From: Desulfobacterales bacterium
GTDB lineage: Bacteria; Desulfobacterota; Desulfobacteria; Desulfobacterales; JAUWMJ01
Direction of reading: 5' to 3'
Assembly: GCA_030613225.1 (NCBI GenBank)
Contig: JAUWMJ010000272.1
Span: 1 to 5,089 of the forward strand
Length of the DNA: 5,089 bases
Shown: positions 1 through 4,725 of the stretch, piece by piece
How the letters are laid out: each line of letters begins with the position of its first letter
How positions within the stretch are numbered: position 1 is the stretch's first letter
Program-made: the position numbers and the translations under genes
The notes under the pieces: generated by a model
Database searches by the model: none
The model's input: the letters and a program-made list of their open reading frames with translations, nothing else
What the model was told of the DNA's origin: nothing

Positions 1-9
1 GGCCGGTCT

Positions 10-137
10 GGGTTATGAGGTTCAGGGTTCCCGGTTCAAGGTTAAGTGCTTAGCTCTTTTTTCTTACCTATTGATTCCTTTAGGTTAATGTGATGGCGGA
101 TAACCTCTGAACCTTTGAACTGTGAACCTTTCAACCC
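10..137. repeat. Short inverted-repeat element of GGTTCA units
   Basis: Two arms face each other. The left arm (10-45) is built from GGTTCA/GGTTC units and the right arm (111-137) from GAACC units. The reverse complement of the right arm aligns with the left over about 35 nt, sharing GGGTT, AGGTTCA, GTTC, GGTTCA and GGTTA in order with small gaps. The core (46-110) shows nothing coding. The arms resemble the terminal repeats at 483-726 and 4726-4973 but lack their outermost GTAACCGTTCACG end, so this is a related shorter or decayed copy. It may continue beyond the window edge. Confidence 0.55.
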
Positions 138-393
138 AAAGTATAGACTGAAAACGGAGCTTTTTGTCCAAAATATTGCGCCATGATATGCTATAATCTA
201 CGAGGTCTGGATTATGTCAAATTTTTATAATGGATCTTTCAGATAAATATTTTCCGCTAACATGCGCAGGGTCTGATTAATACACTATTTGCCTGCACTT
301 AAGTCTTTAAAAGGAGGGAAAATCCTTCAAAAGGGAAGGCTTTTAATAGACAAATATTAATGGGCAGACCTTTTAAATTAAAAGGCAAGATAC
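138..393. other. Gene-free stretch with a possible decayed reading frame
   Basis: No intact gene is visible. A TATAAT box at 192-197 has no convincing -35 partner. An ATG at 230 opens 16 codons reading MDLSDKYFPLTCAGSD before a stop. After a one-base shift, the next frame reads LIHYLPALKSLKGGKILQ and on to a stop at 358-360. This could be a frameshifted remnant of a short gene or chance. A perfect 17-bp palindrome, CCTTTTAA-A-TTAAAAGG, lies at 369-385 and could be a protein-binding site. No RNA gene is recognised. Confidence 0.25.
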
Positions 394-436
394 ACAACAT
401 ATAGTATAATGAATTAGTTTATATACAATATGTTGT
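394..436. promoter_or_regulatory. Long dyad next to a promoter, candidate operator
   Basis: The arm ACAACATATAGTATA (394-408) and the arm TATACAATATGTTGT (422-436) are reverse complements at 14 of 15 positions, separated by 13 nt. The last base of the right arm is the first base of the TTGACA box at 436-441. No T-run follows, so it is not an intrinsic terminator. The position just upstream of and touching a -35 box fits a binding site for an activator or repressor. No regulator gene for it is identified. Confidence 0.45.
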
Positions 437-463
437 TGACAAAATGAAGAAAAGAGTTATATT
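436..463 (+). promoter_or_regulatory. Sigma70-type promoter facing the response regulator
   Basis: A perfect TTGACA (436-441) is followed after 16 nt by TATATT (458-463); TATTAT at 460-465, spaced by 18 nt, is an alternative -10. Transcription would start near 470 and run rightwards. The first gene in that direction is the response regulator at 764, so the leader would be about 290 nt and would contain the whole terminal-inverted-repeat element at 483-726. No closer good promoter for that gene is seen. Confidence 0.5.
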
Positions 464-482
464 ATATAAAAAATTTAAAAAA

Positions 483-726
483 GTATCCGTTCACAGGTTC
501 AGGGTTAGGGACAAGGAAAAAACTGCAGACTCAAAGTTATAGTAAAAAATGCTGGTTTGCCACATAACTGCCAATGCGCCGCCAATTTTCAGATTGGGAA
601 TGACGAAGCCGGGCATGTCCTGACGTAGCTTTTAAGCGAAGCAGGACGCTACTCGCATAAATGCCTCCGAAATTACGTTCGGGGACAAGAATGCAACCTT
701 GAACCTTTGAACCCGTGAACGGTTAC
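483..726. mobile_element. 244-bp MITE-like element with terminal inverted repeats
   Basis: The left end starts GTATCCGTTCACAGGTTCA (483-501). The reverse complement of the right end starts GTAACCGTTCACGGGTTCA (from 726 inward), matching at 17 of 19 positions, and both continue into GGTTCA-type units. The sequence TTAAAAAA lies immediately outside both ends (475-482 and 727-734), as expected of an 8-bp target-site duplication, although AT-rich DNA makes chance more likely. The core has no open frame of note. It contains GTCCTG/CAGGAC arms (617-622, 642-647) and the word AGCGAAGCAGG (635-645), which recurs in the element at 4726-4973. With no transposase it would be a non-autonomous or dispersed intergenic repeat. 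Confidence 0.6.
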
Positions 727-763
727 TTAAAAAATACCGTACCTATCGTATCGAGGATAAATT

Positions 764-1135
764 ATGTGCAAAATTCTGGTTATTGATGATGAAAAAGTTA
801 TCATAAGCATGATACAGCAGCTGTTGGAAATGCACGGGCACGATGTTGACACAGCAGATGATGGAGGTGAAGGTATTCAAAAATTTGATAACGACTGTTT
901 TGACCTGGTCATAACAGATATATGCATGCCAGGTGTAGATGGTAACAGCGTTGCTAAGCACATTCGCAATTCTGATAAAAAATATGTACCGGTTATAGGT
1001 ATGTCAGGAACTCCCTGGGCCTTTGAAGACAATAGCTTTGATACCATTTTTAAAAAACCCTTCCAATTAAAGGCCCTGATTAATACTGTTGAAGAACTTA
1101 TTCCCCGAAATACAAAAATAGCGGCTTTAGGTTAA
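764..1135 (+). CDS. Stand-alone response regulator receiver domain (CheY-like)
   Basis: A 123-residue single-domain receiver. The acidic pair D8-D9, the phospho-accepting aspartate D52 (in FDLVITDICMPGVDG), the switch serine S81 (VIGMSGTP) and the K98-P99 pair (FKKPF) are all present, so it should be phosphorylated by a histidine kinase and act through protein contact. There is no DNA-binding or enzymatic output domain. It would be cytoplasmic. The start is supported by GAGG at 753-756, seven bases before ATG. No kinase or partner is encoded in the window, and the gene is monocistronic, closed by the terminator at 1181-1216. A promoter at 436-463 could drive it through a long leader carrying the repeat element. 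The domain call is firm; the pathway is unknown. Confidence 0.95.
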   Translation: MCKILVIDDEKVIISMIQQLLEMHGHDVDTADDGGEGIQKFDNDCFDLVITDICMPGVDGNSVAKHIRNSDKKYVPVIGMSGTPWAFEDNSFDTIFKKPFQLKALINTVEELIPRNTKIAALG

Positions 1136-1180
1136 TAGCAGTTCTAAAACGCCTCCTATTCATAGAGCGTGTAAATTCAT

Positions 1181-1216
1181 ACCCCGTTCGGTATTTTCCG
1201 TTCGGGGTTTTCTTTT
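1181..1216 (+). terminator. Intrinsic terminator of the response regulator gene
   Basis: The stem ACCCCG (1181-1186) pairs with CGGGGT (1203-1208). An inner CGG/CCG stem (1189-1191, 1198-1200) sits across a TT/TT internal loop and closes a TATTTT loop. The run TTTCTTTT follows directly. It lies 45 bases after the stop codon and ends just where the first decayed CRISPR repeat begins. Confidence 0.85.
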
Positions 1217-1403
1217 GTCCGCAATCCCCTCGCAATTGAGTTGAATCCCAATCTAAGTGGCCTGCCATGCGAAGCCTGCGGGACGAAGCATGGTCGCAAT
1301 CCCTTCGTAAGTCAGGCCATCTTTCTAATCTAAAGAAAAAGGTGCGCTAACTAAGTTGGATATGGGGTCGCAATCCCTTCGTAGTTCAGGTCAATTTCAA
1401 TGC
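1217..1403 (-). CRISPR. Relic CRISPR array of three decayed repeats
   Basis: Copies of a roughly 37-nt repeat start at 1217, 1293 and 1367, a period of 76 and 74. The second and third share GTCGCAATCCCTTCGTA exactly and match at 24 of their first 27 positions. The first aligns with the third at 27 of 37 positions after removal of one extra C. The intervening segments, 1255-1292 and about 1330-1366, are 38 and 37 nt and unrelated, as spacers are. On the minus strand the repeats end in GGGATTGCGAC, giving ATTGCGAC as the usual 8-nt crRNA handle, so the likely array direction agrees with the cas remnants at 2393-2796. Divergence between copies and the low copy number indicate an inactive remnant. 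No fourth repeat is seen on either side. Confidence 0.7.
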
Positions 1404-1581
1404 GAAGGATATAACAATGCAATCAAAGACTACAGAGCAAAAGGGTAGCTTCCTGAACAAATCTTATGTTTTGCGATTCTTTTTCATGATAAAAATATGT
1501 GCAGGGCAGATAATCATTGGTTCCTAAAAAAGGTATAAAAACACGTGACATAATAGATTCCTTCCCGCTCCTGAAAAATGC
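1404..1581 (+). other. Gap with one doubtful 36-codon frame
   Basis: The only readable item is a plus-strand frame, 1417-1527, preceded by AAGGA (1405-1409) seven bases before its ATG. It encodes 36 residues, polar at first (MQSKTTEQKG) and then hydrophobic (SYVLRFFFMIKICAGQIIIG). No family is recognised and no promoter is evident, so chance is the more likely explanation. GAAAAAT/ATTTTTC arms at 1573-1579 and 1584-1590 overlap the stop codon of the leftward gene at 1582. They are too weak to call a terminator. Confidence 0.15.
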
Positions 1582-2151
1582 TTATTTTTCGTTTTCTATT
1601 TTAATAATATCATTCAGATTATCCAGGATTCCCTCCGACTCTTTAAGTTCGCTTAACGGCGTTAAATGTTCAAAGATATATTCAATATCGAGTTGTCCTT
1701 TCTGCCGGATAATGATTCCTCGAACATCAATCCAGTCCTGGGCACGATCAGCAAATGCTTTCAGCACAATAAGATCTTCAGCCGAACAGGTTAGAAGTGA
1801 AAAACCAGGTGCATAAGGAAAAGGGGTGGCGCGATCTATCATCTGTTTTTCAAAAGGCAAACCTGAAAGGGTCAGATCGAGCGGAACATCATTTGAAGCA
1901 TTTAAAAGTAACACTCTGTTGGTTATTGCAAATTCTTTTGCATCTTCTATCCGTGACTTAAATCTTCGAAGGAGGCCGTCGATATACTTCTTTTCACTGC
2001 CAAATCCGGATAAAATACACAGGTCAATATCCTGGGTCATCCGTACTTCACCCCATCGGATGACCGCCAGTCCTCCGATAAAACAAAACGGCCATTTTTT
2101 TGAATTCAAATAGTTTTGAATTTCCAATCCGGCTTTAAATAATGAGTTCAT
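1582..2151 (-). CDS. MNT/AbiEii-like nucleotidyltransferase, probable toxin-antitoxin partner
   Basis: A 189-residue protein of the minimal nucleotidyltransferase superfamily. The GG of FIGGLAVIRWG (26-27) and T39-Q-D41-I-D43 form the nucleotide-binding and metal-binding signature, and D92 in VPLDLTLSG fits the third carboxylate. The segment SAEDLIVLKAFADRAQDWID (123-142) is the helical motif usual in AbiEii-type and related proteins. All catalytic positions are intact. Family members transfer nucleotides to RNA or protein targets and often act in toxin-antitoxin or phage-defence pairs; which one applies here is inference. The ATG overlaps the stop of the small upstream gene as ATGA, so translation is probably coupled, and AAGG (2159-2162) lies seven bases upstream. 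It is the last gene of the leftward cluster. Confidence 0.85.
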   Translation of the reverse strand: MNSLFKAGLEIQNYLNSKKWPFCFIGGLAVIRWGEVRMTQDIDLCILSGFGSEKKYIDGLLRRFKSRIEDAKEFAITNRVLLLNASNDVPLDLTLSGLPFEKQMIDRATPFPYAPGFSLLTCSAEDLIVLKAFADRAQDWIDVRGIIIRQKGQLDIEYIFEHLTPLSELKESEGILDNLNDIIKIENEK

Positions 2152-2390
2152 GAGTCTGCCTTTTTGTTTTTTATTTTCTTAAAAAGACGCTGCTGTTCAA
2201 CGAGGCCGCTGGTCAGCCTGGTTTTTCGATGACGATGCGCCCACTGGAGCATTTCATCTACTATTTTACGGTTTTTATTATAATCATACCCTTGAAGTTC
2301 ACGTCGCTTTATTTCATCAAGGACTATGCCTGCACGTTTCCATGTTTTGACCCATTTTTCTGTTTGCTTATTTTTTAGAACACCTTTCAT
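2148..2390 (-). CDS. Small basic partner protein of the nucleotidyltransferase
   Basis: An 80-residue, strongly basic, probably helical protein with no signal peptide or membrane segment. Its visible landmarks are WVKTWKRAG (13-21), a charged helix DEIKRREL (25-32), and near the C-terminus SGLVEQQRLFKK (61-72). Small proteins ending in an SGLVEQQRLF-like motif are, as far as I recall, regularly encoded just before such nucleotidyltransferases. They are usually annotated as hypothetical, and an antitoxin or substrate role is inference. ATG at 2390 is chosen because GGAG (2398-2401) is seven bases upstream; a TTG at 2396 would leave only one base. The gene begins two bases after the csx20 remnant stops and overlaps the nucleotidyltransferase by ATGA, so the pair is intact inside cas debris. 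Confidence 0.8.
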   Translation of the reverse strand: MKGVLKNKQTEKWVKTWKRAGIVLDEIKRRELQGYDYNKNRKIVDEMLQWAHRHRKTRLTSGLVEQQRLFKKIKNKKADS

Positions 2391-2392
2391 AA

Positions 2393-2632
2393 TCAAACTC
2401 CGTATTTTCTGAAAATCTGGTGTTTAAACTGATGAACAAGTTTTATCGATCCATCGTTGCCATGTTCTTCAACAGCTTCTCTCCTTGTTGTTGAATAAAC
2501 GGGAATAAGGCCTTTTTCAAAAGCAAAATGAACCATAATGTAACAAGCACCGAAATCAACCTGGATAAGTACATAGTCGGATTTTGCCACGTTTTCAGCG
2601 AGCCATGATTTAACCGGTTCAAGGTAATTGTT
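2393..2632 (-). pseudogene. csx20: C-terminal remnant of a CRISPR accessory protein, probably Csx20
   Basis: About 79 codons up to the stop at 2393 read as the C-terminal part of a Csx20-type protein: YLEPVKSWL (3-11), DYVLIQVDFGA (19-29), GLIPVYSTT (41-49) and the end FRKYG (74-78). Csx20 accompanies type III CRISPR systems and is thought to be a Rossmann-fold protein handling cyclic oligoadenylate. The usual N-terminal half, with its LF-x-H-x-LT-type start, is missing. Upstream the same frame runs to an ATG at 2722 (109 codons in all), but that part is cas6 read in the wrong frame. V24 replaces the glycine I expect in the QGDFGA motif, another sign of decay. A short chimeric peptide could still be translated. 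The Csx20 name is from memory of family motifs and needs a profile search. Confidence 0.65.
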
Positions 2633-2634
2633 GA

Positions 2635-2796
2635 TTTTTGTCTTAAAAGGCACTGGCTGCATTCCTGCTTTTTTAAAGCGCATACGACCTTTTTCAATGC
2701 ACGACCGAAAACGCCTCTGCATGTTGATCCTTTATAAGGTGGAAGAATAGCTTCATTTTCAAGCCGGCATAGAAACTGATATTTTCCGTAAAGCAT
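2635..2796 (-). pseudogene. cas6: N-terminal remnant of a Cas6-type CRISPR endoribonuclease
   Basis: The first 54 codons read as the start of a Cas6 RAMP protein of the DUF2276/PF10040 type: MLYGKYQFLCRLE, then ILPPYKGSTCRGVFG (17-31), ALKKVVC (33-39) and QECSQCLLR (44-52). C39, C46 and C49 belong to a cysteine cluster whose later member would follow LLR and is lost. Cas6 cuts pre-crRNA within the repeats. GGAG lies five bases before the ATG at 2796, so the original start is kept. After codon 54 the frame runs into unrelated sequence to a stop at 2443, while the next frame becomes the Csx20-like tail. A deletion has therefore removed about three quarters of cas6 plus the start of the next gene. 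The product should be inactive. Confidence 0.75.
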
Positions 2797-2826
2797 GAAT
2801 ACTCCAACTATTCGGATTTTGCTTAT

Positions 2827-3014
2827 ACCTAAGTTGAGCGATTTTTTGCGAAGATATGTGCTGAGATCTTGATGCATAAGGATTTGCAAAAACCGCAGGT
2901 GCCCCGCAGGAAATACCCTTGGGGTGCATACCCGTGGATATGTCGAGGATTTTTGCAAAGCCTTTATGCGCAAGAGATCGGCGCAGATCGAGTAAAAAAT
3001 CGCTCAATTTAGGT
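2827..3014. repeat. 188-bp imperfect palindromic element
   Basis: The sequence from 2827 rightwards and the reverse complement from 3014 leftwards both begin ACCTAARTTGAGCGATTTTTT (one difference in the first 21). They stay alignable with small gaps for about 68 nt, as far as the TTTGCAAAAA words at 2883-2892 and 2950-2958. The central 50 nt carry CCCC (2902-2905) and GGGG (2921-2924). The transcript would fold into one long hairpin. It lies between the GAF gene stop and the cas6 remnant, so it may be a dispersed element inserted there and may also reduce read-through. Leftward frames cross it without recognisable protein content. No clear target duplication is visible. Confidence 0.65.
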
Positions 3015-3080
3015 TCAAAGTTAATGACAGTGTTCCATTCTTGTCGTTGAATAGAGCTCATTACAGATGGAATATTGGTC

Positions 3081-3656
3081 CTAATCAATTTTTACCAGCT
3101 GAGTCAATTCCATTGGTAATTCCATAACAGCATCCTGAACAGTTTTTACGATATTAAGAAGCCGGGTGTACATCATGGCAAGACCGATGTTCTCGGCAAG
3201 GAGAAGTAAAGAATCAAGATCCTGATCTGAAATATCCCATACTTCATAATGATAGAGCCGTAAAGCGCCAACAGCAACAGTGTTCCCACTAAAAAGGATC
3301 GGGAGAGAAATAATGGCAGCAATACCTTCTTTTTTGGCCTCATCTGGGTATTGCAGTAGATTTGAGCTTGCAATATTTTTAATTACAATCGAGTCTTTTT
3401 TCTTAATGCAACCGATGCTTTTATCAAAAACAACAGGGCCTTTATTCATATAATTTATGCTCATCCCAAAACTTGCCAGAACCTCAAGCTCTTTGGTAAC
3501 CGGATTCAAAACAAAGAGTGTGCACCCTTTTATTTCGAGCGCACCCACTAGCAGTTGGGTAAGATGGTTGGCCATGATTACTAAATCGCCAGATTCGGCA
3601 ATAGCCTTGGTAACGATTTTAAAAATATTGATATCAATTTTATTTTCAACTGCCAT
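3081..3656 (-). CDS. GAF-domain protein
   Basis: A 191-residue cytoplasmic protein made essentially of one GAF domain (about 12-165). Typical features are a first helix ending in HLTQLLVGALEIKGCTLFVLN (31-51), ELEVLASFGMS (57-66), KGPVVFDKSIGCI (72-84), the strand and loop DSIVIKNIA (88-96), then IAAIISLPI (112-120), VAVGALRLY (127-135) and the final helix DQDLDSLLLLAENIGLAM (144-161). GAF domains bind small ligands such as cyclic nucleotides, haem or flavins; no specific ligand residues can be assigned. No kinase, cyclase or other output domain follows, so it is a sensor or adaptor. The start is fixed by GGAGG at 3663-3667, six bases before ATG. It lies 101 bases after uspA on the same strand, which suggests co-transcription and a shared stress-sensing role. 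Confidence 0.85.
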   Translation of the reverse strand: MAVENKIDINIFKIVTKAIAESGDLVIMANHLTQLLVGALEIKGCTLFVLNPVTKELEVLASFGMSINYMNKGPVVFDKSIGCIKKKDSIVIKNIASSNLLQYPDEAKKEGIAAIISLPILFSGNTVAVGALRLYHYEVWDISDQDLDSLLLLAENIGLAMMYTRLLNIVKTVQDAVMELPMELTQLVKID

Positions 3657-3672
3657 GGGAGACCTCCTCGTA

Positions 3673-3700
3673 TGTTTGGAAATTATTTATTGGCCAAACA
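3673..3700 (-). promoter_or_regulatory. Leader hairpin before the GAF gene
   Basis: TGTTTGG (3673-3679) and CCAAACA (3694-3700) form a perfect 7-bp stem with a 14-nt loop. It lies five bases upstream of the Shine-Dalgarno site (3663-3667) of the GAF gene. It could affect translation or mark a processing point between uspA and the GAF gene. No T-run follows, so it is not a terminator. No regulator is known. Confidence 0.3.
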
Positions 3701-3757
3701 AAGGCATTGTTCAACTGGTGTCATCATACTGTGGCCCGTCTTTTCTATTGGCGTTAC

Positions 3758-4222
3758 TCAGGTAACAACGCAAATACATGTGTTGTGCAAGGCACTTACA
3801 ACTTTGTTAAAAACACTTCCTGTAAAGAAATGGGTAGCCTTACCAGATTTGTGATTAACAACAACTATGTTAAATTTTTCATTCTTGACAAGCTGAATAA
3901 TTTCAGTAGCGATGTCCCTTTTTCTGGGTTTGAAGATAAAGCTGACGCAGTCTTTTGAAAAACCGCCTTTTATAAGAGCTTGCACCGCATCCATTAGACT
4001 GGCTTTCAGTTCACTATTTTGTTGTTGTAGATAAATGAGGCCGCTTTTCAATCTTTCCATCACATTATCATTACCGGTCTTGATTTCTGGCAAAGGTGTA
4101 TATGCAGTAAAGATAGTGACTGTAACATCATTTTGATGGGCAAAAAAACGAATAACAAATTCCATTGCCTTTCGATCATGTGATGTGAAATTATACGGCA
4201 GCAATATTTTCTGAGTAGCCAT
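3758..4222 (-). CDS. Universal stress protein (UspA family)
   Basis: A 154-residue single Usp domain. It begins with the hydrophobic strand of the family, KILLPYNFTSHDRKAMEFVI (5-24). The second strand is VTVTIFTAYTPLPE (33-46), the central helix runs through about 60-85, and NIVVVNHKSGKATHFFTGSV (118-137) precedes the last strand TCICVVT. The tail keeps part of the Usp nucleotide motif (G127, then G135-S136), but the usual first glycine is absent and N11 stands where many ATP-binding members have aspartate. ATP binding is therefore uncertain. The ATG at 4222 is preferred over longer starts because GGGGG (4227-4231) precedes it by four bases and the fold begins there. It is first in the leftward cluster, driven by the operator-bearing promoter at 4353-4382. 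Confidence 0.85.
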   Translation of the reverse strand: MATQKILLPYNFTSHDRKAMEFVIRFFAHQNDVTVTIFTAYTPLPEIKTGNDNVMERLKSGLIYLQQQNSELKASLMDAVQALIKGGFSKDCVSFIFKPRKRDIATEIIQLVKNEKFNIVVVNHKSGKATHFFTGSVFNKVVSALHNTCICVVT

Positions 4223-4352
4223 TTTACCCCCTTGTCTCGACTTATTATGATAACCAGCTATTTTAAGGCGGACACAGCCGTACCCCTGTCTGTGACAGCT
4301 TTCCACCTCAACACTTATCGGATGAAATATTGCAATGTGGCAACTTGCCTTA

Positions 4353-4382
4353 ATAGTGCCACATTGTGGTAGTGTTTGTCAA
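4353..4382 (-). promoter_or_regulatory. Likely uspA promoter with internal operator
   Basis: On the minus strand TTGACA (4382-4377) is followed after 18 nt by CACTAT (4358-4353), preceded by TGG as an extended -10. Start would be near 4346, giving a leader of about 120 nt to the uspA ATG. The -10 is weak by itself. The spacer contains the dyad at 4359-4369, abutting the -10, which is the geometry expected for repression by a bound regulator. Confidence 0.5.
4359..4369. promoter_or_regulatory. Operator-like dyad CCACATTGTGG
   Basis: A perfect 5+1+5 palindrome inside the leftward promoter spacer. The same dyad on the other strand, CCACAATGTGG, occurs at 4515-4525, in both cases within TGCCACAWTGTGGTA. 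A half site, CAATGTGGCA, occurs at 4333-4342. Two matching dyads plus a half site within 200 bp point to one DNA-binding regulator. No gene for it lies in the window. Confidence 0.55.
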
Positions 4383-4535
4383 GAAAAAAACAACTGGTCC
4401 TGGAGGCAAGAAAGATGTCAAAGCATGAATTGTTAATTAATGCTTGAAATACGTAATGCGTATCGTCGCTGTTTGAAGTTAAATCATCTAATATTTAGTC
4501 AAACAAATTTAATGCCACAATGTGGTACTTTTTTC
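4383..4535. other. Interval between two operator-promoter units, no clear gene
   Basis: A 13-bp perfect inverted repeat, TGTCAAGAAAAAA (4377-4389) and TTTTTTCTTGACA (4529-4541), brackets this segment. Inside it a good Shine-Dalgarno GGAGG (4402-4406) stands eight bases before an ATG at 4415, but the frame ends after ten codons (MSKHELLINA). A second frame from ATG 4440 runs 37 codons without recognisable content. It may be the remains of a small regulator or antitoxin gene; chance is also possible. Confidence 0.25.
4515..4525. promoter_or_regulatory. Second operator-like dyad CCACAATGTGG
   Basis: The same palindrome as at 4359-4369, here ten bases upstream of the TTGACA box of the rightward promoter at 4536-4564. 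From that position it could act as an activator site or as a second anchor for looping with the uspA operator 156 bp away. Confidence 0.5.
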
Positions 4536-4564
4536 TTGACACAGCCGGAATGAGCTGTTATCAT
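4536..4564 (+). promoter_or_regulatory. Strong rightward sigma70-type promoter
   Basis: TTGACA (4536-4541), a 17-nt spacer, then TATCAT (4559-4564) with TGT in front as an extended -10. This is close to consensus at every element. Transcription would start near 4571 and run right, but no gene follows in the window. It would first read the terminal-inverted-repeat element at 4726-4973. Its target may lie beyond the window or have been lost. Confidence 0.55.
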
Positions 4565-4725
4565 AAAATATAAAGGTCATTAAATTTTTCAATCTACTTT
4601 TCATTTCAGATTTTACTAATCTTGATCTCTCTTTTTCTGATTCTCTAGGTTGATCCACTCGCTACACTTCATGTTTATTTGCGATAACTGAAATCTTTTC
4701 AGAATAATACGTAACTAAAAAATAT
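4565..4725. other. AT-rich gap without recognisable features
   Basis: No open frame with protein-like content is visible on either strand. The only structure noted is the small hairpin CTGAAA-TCT-TTTCAG at 4688-4702, without a T-run. It would be transcribed from the promoter at 4536-4564. Confidence 0.3.

Noticed and set aside
324..345. CCTTC/GAAGG hairpin followed by CTTTT
   Set aside because: The stem is only five base pairs and the T-run is interrupted, so a terminator call is not supported.
1265..1293. CCATGC/GCATGG hairpin inside the first CRISPR spacer
   Set aside because: Short stem with a 17-nt loop and no T-run. It is noted only as part of the spacer and not called a separate element.
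1517..2113. Plus-strand frames opposite the nucleotidyltransferase
   Set aside because: They are antisense shadows of an intact, motif-bearing gene and show no family features.
2443..2973. Leftward frame of 176 codons containing the Cas6-like stretch
   Set aside because: Only codons from the ATG at 2796 to about 2635 are Cas6-like. The upstream part is palindrome sequence and the downstream part is csx20 read in the wrong frame, so it is not one gene.
2759..3088. Leftward frame of 109 codons across the palindrome
   Set aside because: It overlaps the end of the GAF gene, passes through the 188-bp inverted repeat and then the cas6 start in another frame. Its apparent protein content comes from the repeat.
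3457..3958. Plus-strand frames opposite the GAF and Usp genes
   Set aside because: Shadows of well-supported leftward genes, without domains or ribosome sites.
4223..4306. 28-residue N-terminal extension of the Usp protein
   Set aside because: The Usp fold starts at the ATG at 4222, which has its own Shine-Dalgarno site; the extension has no family resemblance.
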